Origin: Clostridia bacterium
Lineage (GTDB): Bacteria > Bacillota > Clostridia > Christensenellales > Maliibacteriaceae
Assembly: GCA_017935825.1 (NCBI GenBank)
Contig: JAGBGW010000250.1
Location: forward strand, 1 to 9,976
Direction: 5' to 3'
DNA: 9,976 bases
The position numbers were made by a program, and so were the translations under genes. Shown here piece by piece: positions 6,401-9,976 of the stretch. How positions within the stretch are numbered: position 1 is the stretch's first letter; the number at the start of each line of letters is the position of its first letter. The notes beneath the pieces are model-generated. The model saw only the letters and a list, made by a program, of their open reading frames with translations, ran no database searches and was not told where the DNA came from.

Positions 6401-7393
6401 TTATAATTCAAAAGAAGACTTTTCCGGCAAAATCTTTTCAAATTCATCCAGAATCATTTGCTTATGCAGTTCAAAGTCCTGTTCGTCTTCGCTGTCATTT
6501 AGGCAAATAACTTTACCTTTTCTTTTGCGCAAATATTCGATTGCCTCATTGCTATGGGACATGGATGCTGTATGGAAAGACTTGCCAATGGGGCGTTTGG
6601 GATAAAACTCGCCGCTGAACAACTGCCAGTCCCGCACACAATAAGACGTAATAACTTCCTTTGTGCGCAGCGGACTGCTACAGGTCGCATGGATCCTGTC
6701 AAATTCCACTTCCCAAAGTTTTTCATAGGTAGATTTTTTAAACGACAGTTGAATATGGGGGCTGATACTGTTGGGAATCTGATCCCGTCTGCCATAAATC
6801 ATCAGTTTCAAAAGTCCCGCCAAAGACTGCCCCTGAATCCACTTCATCGGATTTGCTTTAATGCTTTGTTTCAGAGAAAAATGTTGGTTTGCAACTTCAA
6901 CATTATTGAACAAAATATGGGTAAAAAAACCATCGGGATACAAAACGCCCAAACGCGGCAGATCGCAAGGCTGACCATTCACAAAAAAGTCTTCTGGTTT
7001 GGTATCACGAATGAGAAAAACATCATCATTGAAAAACACAAAATTTTCCGAAATTTCCGGCAACCGATGCAAATTCCACTCGATACCCTGACAGCTAAAG
7101 GTCGGCAAATATTCATGAGGAATAAAATCCGTATGTTTGACCCAACGTAATTTGGGATGATCCACATTAAGCCATTCGGGTTTCTGATCGTCTGTCACAA
7201 AATAGACATATCGCACCCATGGTGCAAACTTTTCCACACCACGAAACCAGTATTTAAGTGTATCCCAATCACGATAACGCACATCACTATTGCCTTCCGT
7301 CATCACGATACCGGTGTGTTCTTCTTTCTTTTTCCGCCATACAGGATCCGTATCGTCCACCCACGGCACAACAAAGTCAATCGAATAGTTCAT
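6401..7393 (-). CDS. Stealth-family sugar-phosphate transferase (capsular polysaccharide phosphotransferase type)
   Basis: Protein of 330 residues without membrane segments. The conserved Stealth regions appear in order. CR1 is IDFVVPWVDDTDPVWR (5-20). CR2 covers about 37-130: DVRYRDWDTLKYWFRGVEKFAPWVRYVYFVTD, then QKPEWL, the F.S..IEW segment, and ENFVFFNDDVFL with its NDD at 122-124. CR3 is around HIQLSFKKSTYEKLW (213-227), and a CR4-like ending is near CLNDSED (297-303). Stealth proteins transfer hexose-1-phosphate from nucleotide sugars to make phosphodiester-linked glycans in capsules; GlcNAc-1-phosphotransferase of eukaryotes is related. The start at 7393 begins just before CR1 and overlaps the flippase stop as ATGA; longer upstream versions lie inside the flippase gene. 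It is probably cytoplasmic and acts on the lipid-linked glycan that the adjacent flippase exports. Sugar specificity cannot be read from the sequence. Confidence 0.93.
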   Translation of the reverse strand: MNYSIDFVVPWVDDTDPVWRKKKEEHTGIVMTEGNSDVRYRDWDTLKYWFRGVEKFAPWVRYVYFVTDDQKPEWLNVDHPKLRWVKHTDFIPHEYLPTFSCQGIEWNLHRLPEISENFVFFNDDVFLIRDTKPEDFFVNGQPCDLPRLGVLYPDGFFTHILFNNVEVANQHFSLKQSIKANPMKWIQGQSLAGLLKLMIYGRRDQIPNSISPHIQLSFKKSTYEKLWEVEFDRIHATCSSPLRTKEVITSYCVRDWQLFSGEFYPKRPIGKSFHTASMSHSNEAIEYLRKRKGKVICLNDSEDEQDFELHKQMILDEFEKILPEKSSFEL

Positions 7394-8901
7394 CGACTTA
7401 CCGCCTTTTTCATCATTTGTTTCATATTTCTCACAAGTGCCCGATTCCATGCAAATACGAGCACACATACTGCAGCCGATATGCCCACAGAAATACACCC
7501 GTTAACAAACAGCATCGCCCAATGGCTTTCGAACTGCACAAGACAGCAGTGCAGCAATACAAGCGCAGCTGCAAACAACATAATTATACTATAGTTTTTC
7601 AAATAAAACTTACCGGGTTTCATTTCAAATGCTTTTTTATACAGCACATAAGGTTCTACAATATGGCAAATAAACAGATTTGTGACAATTGTTGCTGCAA
7701 TCACACCCACAACACCAATCCATTTTACAAAAATAATGGAAAGCACGATATTAGCAATACCTTCTGCCACCGGTTTCCAACGATCATAATAAAAAGTACC
7801 GGTCGCATCTTTAAACACCAATGTGCTTGTGCGCATGAACTGTACAAAACCATTCAGAGTCACCACAAAAGACACAGACTTTGCTGCAATTAAATCCGCA
7901 GAAAATAACACCGCGATCAAGTCATCGATAATGGCATAGTATCCAAGGAAAAACACAACACCTATGACAAAGTTCAGCAAATAAAATATATCATGGTATC
8001 TTTGTGTAGTCTGCTTATCTTTTTCCACGTACAAATGCCCCAAAACAGATGTCAAAGAAGAGAACACCAGCTGCAATACACCCACCATGGACACAAGAAT
8101 CGTTGAGTAATTGGAATACGCACCAAGCGCCACCACGCCTACAAAGGCGGAGATAATTATGTTGTCAGCAGTATTTACCAACAACGTGCCAATTTTATGG
8201 ATGAACATCGCTTTGATGTTTTTTTTCACTTCTTGTCCGGCTTCGCTATCAATTTTTTGCCGATTCGAAATAATATGCTGATATTTTTTTCGTGCAACAA
8301 TATCCGTCACAAACCACTGTGCCACGGCTGCAATCGATCTGCAGGCAAGATACCAAGCAAAAGACTTCGTCAAAAGCAGCACGATGATCTGCAAAATATA
8401 TTGTAAAATAATACCTCCGGATGTGATTGCTGTAGTGATGTAATTGTTTTTATACGCATTGATCAATGCTGTTTTAGCTCCATAACCATAAGTTACGACC
8501 ACCGAAACCAACATCAATACAAATGTAATTTGCAAATTAATATCCAACAGAACATAGTCTGCTGCAAAATAGTGAATAAACGGCGTAATAACAAAGCCCA
8601 CTAGCAGGATAACGCCGCCAATAATTTTATACAGACGTGAAAACAAGCCGTACAAAGCGCTGACACGTTCGTTATCACCCTGTACGATAGGTCTGTACAT
8701 GCAAAATGTGATTGCACTGCCTACACCCAGTTCTGCAACCGACAAAAACCCTACAATGCTCAAATACAGTGCATTGAGTCCATTAACTTCATTGCCGCAA
8801 AACTGTATCAAAAAGCGTTTGACAATGATAACCATGATCATTGTAATTACTTTAAATGCAATCGATACGCTTACGTTGAGAATACTTTTCTTTTGATCCA
8901 T
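7390..8901 (-). CDS. Polysaccharide (O-unit/teichoic-type) flippase, Wzx/MOP superfamily
   Basis: Integral membrane protein of 503 residues with about 12-14 hydrophobic helices, the usual length for Wzx/RfbX/TuaB-type lipid-linked oligosaccharide flippases in the MOP exporter superfamily. The N-terminal part is typical: a short charged start (MDQKKS), a long helix ending in KRFLIQFCGNEVNGLNALY (about 28-46), then LSVAELGVGSAITFCMYRPI (about 53-72), which matches the conserved G.G...A...Y motif of polysaccharide transporters. Members flip undecaprenyl-linked glycans across the membrane. It is the first gene of the five-gene - strand operon and shares an ATGA overlap with the Stealth gene. Its ribosome binding site is weak (a GGAAATG-like stretch before the ATG). 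It is more A+T-rich than the left block, as often seen for transferred surface-polysaccharide genes. No Wzy-like polymerase lies in the window. Confidence 0.92.
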   Translation of the reverse strand: MDQKKSILNVSVSIAFKVITMIMVIIVKRFLIQFCGNEVNGLNALYLSIVGFLSVAELGVGSAITFCMYRPIVQGDNERVSALYGLFSRLYKIIGGVILLVGFVITPFIHYFAADYVLLDINLQITFVLMLVSVVVTYGYGAKTALINAYKNNYITTAITSGGIILQYILQIIVLLLTKSFAWYLACRSIAAVAQWFVTDIVARKKYQHIISNRQKIDSEAGQEVKKNIKAMFIHKIGTLLVNTADNIIISAFVGVVALGAYSNYSTILVSMVGVLQLVFSSLTSVLGHLYVEKDKQTTQRYHDIFYLLNFVIGVVFFLGYYAIIDDLIAVLFSADLIAAKSVSFVVTLNGFVQFMRTSTLVFKDATGTFYYDRWKPVAEGIANIVLSIIFVKWIGVVGVIAATIVTNLFICHIVEPYVLYKKAFEMKPGKFYLKNYSIIMLFAAALVLLHCCLVQFESHWAMLFVNGCISVGISAAVCVLVFAWNRALVRNMKQMMKKAVSR

Positions 8902-8927
8902 TACATTTCCATTTCCAACAAGGAATC

Positions 8928-8933
8928 AGTATA
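8928..8933 (-). promoter_or_regulatory. Possible -10 element for the flippase operon
   Basis: TATACT on the - strand, 26 bases before the flippase ATG, is close to the sigma-A -10 consensus. No good -35 is seen 16-18 bases upstream (GTTTCT or TTTCTG at best), so this is a weak or activator-dependent promoter, or chance. The expected spacer holds one arm of the inverted repeat at 8938-8984. Confidence 0.3.
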
Positions 8934-8937
8934 ACGC

Positions 8938-8984
8938 CATAAACGTTGGCAGAAACGAACCATCGTTATCCGCCAACGTTTATG
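8938..8984. repeat. 13-bp perfect inverted repeat upstream of the polysaccharide operon
   Basis: CATAAACGTTGGC (8938-8950) is perfectly inverted as GCCAACGTTTATG (8972-8984), with 21 bases between. Inside the spacer AACGA (8954-8958) can pair with TCGTT (8963-8967), making a longer interrupted hairpin. Each arm contains the palindrome AACGTT. There is no T-run on either strand, so it is not a standard terminator. Its place between the repeat-protein gene and the flippase gene suggests a protein-binding operator or a structured leader RNA. Confidence 0.75.
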
Positions 8985-9003
8985 TCATCATACATTATCT
9001 GCA

Positions 9004-9034
9004 CCAAAGCCTCCCAAAATTAGGAAGGCTTTGG
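9004..9034 (-). terminator. Stem-loop after the cell-wall-repeat gene, weak terminator candidate
   Basis: CCAAAGCCT (9004-9012) pairs with AGGCTTTGG (9026-9034). Two further G-C pairs follow beyond a one-base mismatch, and the loop is seven bases. It begins ten bases after the - strand stop codon. It lacks a U-run on the - strand, so termination would be inefficient or factor-dependent. It could instead be an RNA-stability hairpin, which would allow read-through into the flippase operon. Confidence 0.4.
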
Positions 9035-9044
9035 GCAAAAGGTC

Positions 9045-9976
9045 TTATTCAACGATCTGTCCAAGTTCGTTGAACGTATAAGTTGCTTCGATCAACAGGC
9101 CGTTGGTCTTGGTAACATGGTAAGTACGATTCGTAATCAGGGTACCCTTTTCGGTGGCATAATAGTAATGACCATCCACAAGGTACAGACCTTCCTTGGC
9201 CAGGTTACCATTGATGTAGAAGTAGATGCCATCGCTCTTTTCAACAAAGCCGCGGATCATCTTACCGGTCTCATCAAATTCGTAGCTGCCGATCGGCAGT
9301 TCGCAGTTGGTTGCCCAGCAGTAGTATCTGCCGGTTGCGATCTTGCCGTTGGTTGCAACGAAGTAGTAATCATCACCAAACTTGGTCAGGCCTGCAGCCA
9401 CGCCGCCCAGTTTACCGTTTACATACCAGCCAATTTCACCATTTACCTTGTGCATACCGTGCAGCATCTTGCCATCAGCACCAAACTCGTAGGTACTGCA
9501 GGGAAGATCACAACTGGTTGCCCATGCGTAATAGGTACCGGTTGCGCATTTGCCGTTGCTTGCTACAAAGTAATAATAACCATCGATCTTCATCAAGCCG
9601 GAACCTGCTGCAATCTTACCATTGACATAGTAATAATTGCCATCAGACTTGCTAACGATGCCTTGCAGCATTCTGCCTTCTTCGTCAAATTCGTAGTTGC
9701 CTACGGGCAGCTCACAGTTGGTTGCCCAGCAATAGTACTTGCCGGTTGCAACACGACCGATAGAGCTGACGAAGTAGTAATCATCACCGATCTTGGTGAT
9801 ACCGGACATGTCAGTTGCGGGATTACCATTGATGTAGTAGTAGTTGCCGTCATCCTTGGATACAAGACCCTGAAGCATTCTGCCTTCTTCATCAAATTCG
9901 TAAACGCCAATCGGCAATTCGCAGTTGGTTGCCCAACATTCGTACGTACCGGTAGCAACACGACCGATAGAGCTGA
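9045..9976 (-). CDS. Cell-wall-binding repeat surface protein (3' part, start outside the window)
   Basis: The frame is open to the window edge, giving the last 309 residues. An apparent start at 9917 is an internal TTG (Leu in a CELP repeat) and is not real. The visible part consists wholly of aromatic- and Gly-rich repeats of the cell-wall/choline-binding type (CW_binding family). Each module reads roughly YYYxNGK, then a DDYYFVxxxGKxATG stretch, then YYCWATNCELPxGxYEFDExGKML. Module spacing is 69, 68 and 69 residues. The last module is degenerate (TYHVTKTNGLLIEATYTFNELGQIVE) and ends the protein. Such repeats form a beta-solenoid that binds wall polymers, often through phosphocholine, and hold an exported protein to the surface. 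The N-terminal functional domain (adhesin, hydrolase or other) is not visible. It reads in the same direction as the polysaccharide operon 143 bases downstream. Confidence 0.88.
   Translation of the reverse strand, partial: SSIGRVATGTYECWATNCELPIGVYEFDEEGRMLQGLVSKDDGNYYYINGNPATDMSGITKIGDDYYFVSSIGRVATGKYYCWATNCELPVGNYEFDEEGRMLQGIVSKSDGNYYYVNGKIAAGSGLMKIDGYYYFVASNGKCATGTYYAWATSCDLPCSTYEFGADGKMLHGMHKVNGEIGWYVNGKLGGVAAGLTKFGDDYYFVATNGKIATGRYYCWATNCELPIGSYEFDETGKMIRGFVEKSDGIYFYINGNLAKEGLYLVDGHYYYATEKGTLITNRTYHVTKTNGLLIEATYTFNELGQIVE
9309..9976 (-). repeat. Tandem coding repeat, units of 204-207 bp
   Basis: The WATNC/WATSC codon block recurs with its Thr codon complement at 9309, 9516, 9720 and 9927, so the units are 207, 204 and 207 bases. 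The units are similar but not identical at the DNA level, and their lengths are all multiples of three. They are protein repeats of the surface protein and may recombine to change its length. Confidence 0.8.

Noticed and set aside
6554..7893. Two + strand open frames antisense to the Stealth and flippase genes
   Set aside because: They have no ribosome binding sites or recognisable motifs, and they cover firmly identified genes on the other strand.
8938..8984. Transposon or MITE ends
   Set aside because: The two arms are only 47 bp end to end, with no flanking target duplication seen and no transposase in the window.
9915..9917. Start codon of the cell-wall-repeat gene
   Set aside because: It is a TTG coding Leu inside a repeat (CELP), and the frame continues with repeat sequence to the window edge.
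9045..9976. CRISPR-like or satellite repeat
   Set aside because: The units are 204-207 bp, diverged, in frame and coding for aromatic cell-wall-binding modules; there are no short identical repeats with unique spacers.

Overview
The window looks like chromosomal DNA from an anaerobic gut Firmicute, most likely a Clostridia or Oscillospirales (Ruminococcaceae-like) relative. This is inferred from AGGAGG-type ribosome binding sites, tightly packed operons, a CotH/VTC/DUF4956 gene set, and a surface protein made of cell-wall-binding repeats of a kind common in that group. No rRNA, tRNA, transposase, CRISPR array or phage gene was seen.

Left block, + strand, about 1-3040. After the possible last codons of an upstream gene come four genes in a row: an NmrA-like atypical SDR oxidoreductase, a DUF1295 / steroid-5-alpha-reductase-like membrane protein, an unrecognised multi-spanning membrane protein, and a soluble protein whose middle and C-terminus resemble ferredoxin-dependent bilin reductases (FDBR: PcyA/PebA/HY2). 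The first and second genes, and the third and fourth, are closely spaced or overlapping. A short GC-rich hairpin with a T-run lies between the second and third, leaving almost no room for a new promoter. Three of the four belong to families that include C=C-bond reductases. The SDR also has features of the divinyl-chlorophyllide-reductase branch. A cassette reducing a tetrapyrrole or another polycyclic or isoprenoid substrate is therefore a reasonable but unproven idea. A symmetric bidirectional terminator at 3045-3085 separates this block from the convergent right-hand block.

Right block, - strand, 8901 down to 3092. Five genes form one compact operon, read in the order Wzx/MATE-type polysaccharide flippase, Stealth-family sugar-phosphate transferase, CotH kinase-like membrane protein with an InlB-type repeat, VTC (polyphosphate-polymerase-type) domain protein, and DUF4956 membrane protein. 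Two gene pairs share ATGA start/stop overlaps. At a third junction the stop codon forms part of the next ribosome binding site. The content points to assembly or modification of a phosphate-containing cell-surface glycopolymer. The flippase and Stealth genes are visibly richer in A+T than the left block.

Right edge. The operon is preceded by a 143-bp intergenic region with a 13-bp perfect inverted repeat (8938-8984) and a second stem-loop (9004-9034). Beyond it is the 3' part of a - strand gene for a cell-wall-binding-repeat surface protein, with tandem modules of 68-69 residues. It runs off the window, so its N-terminal domains are unknown.
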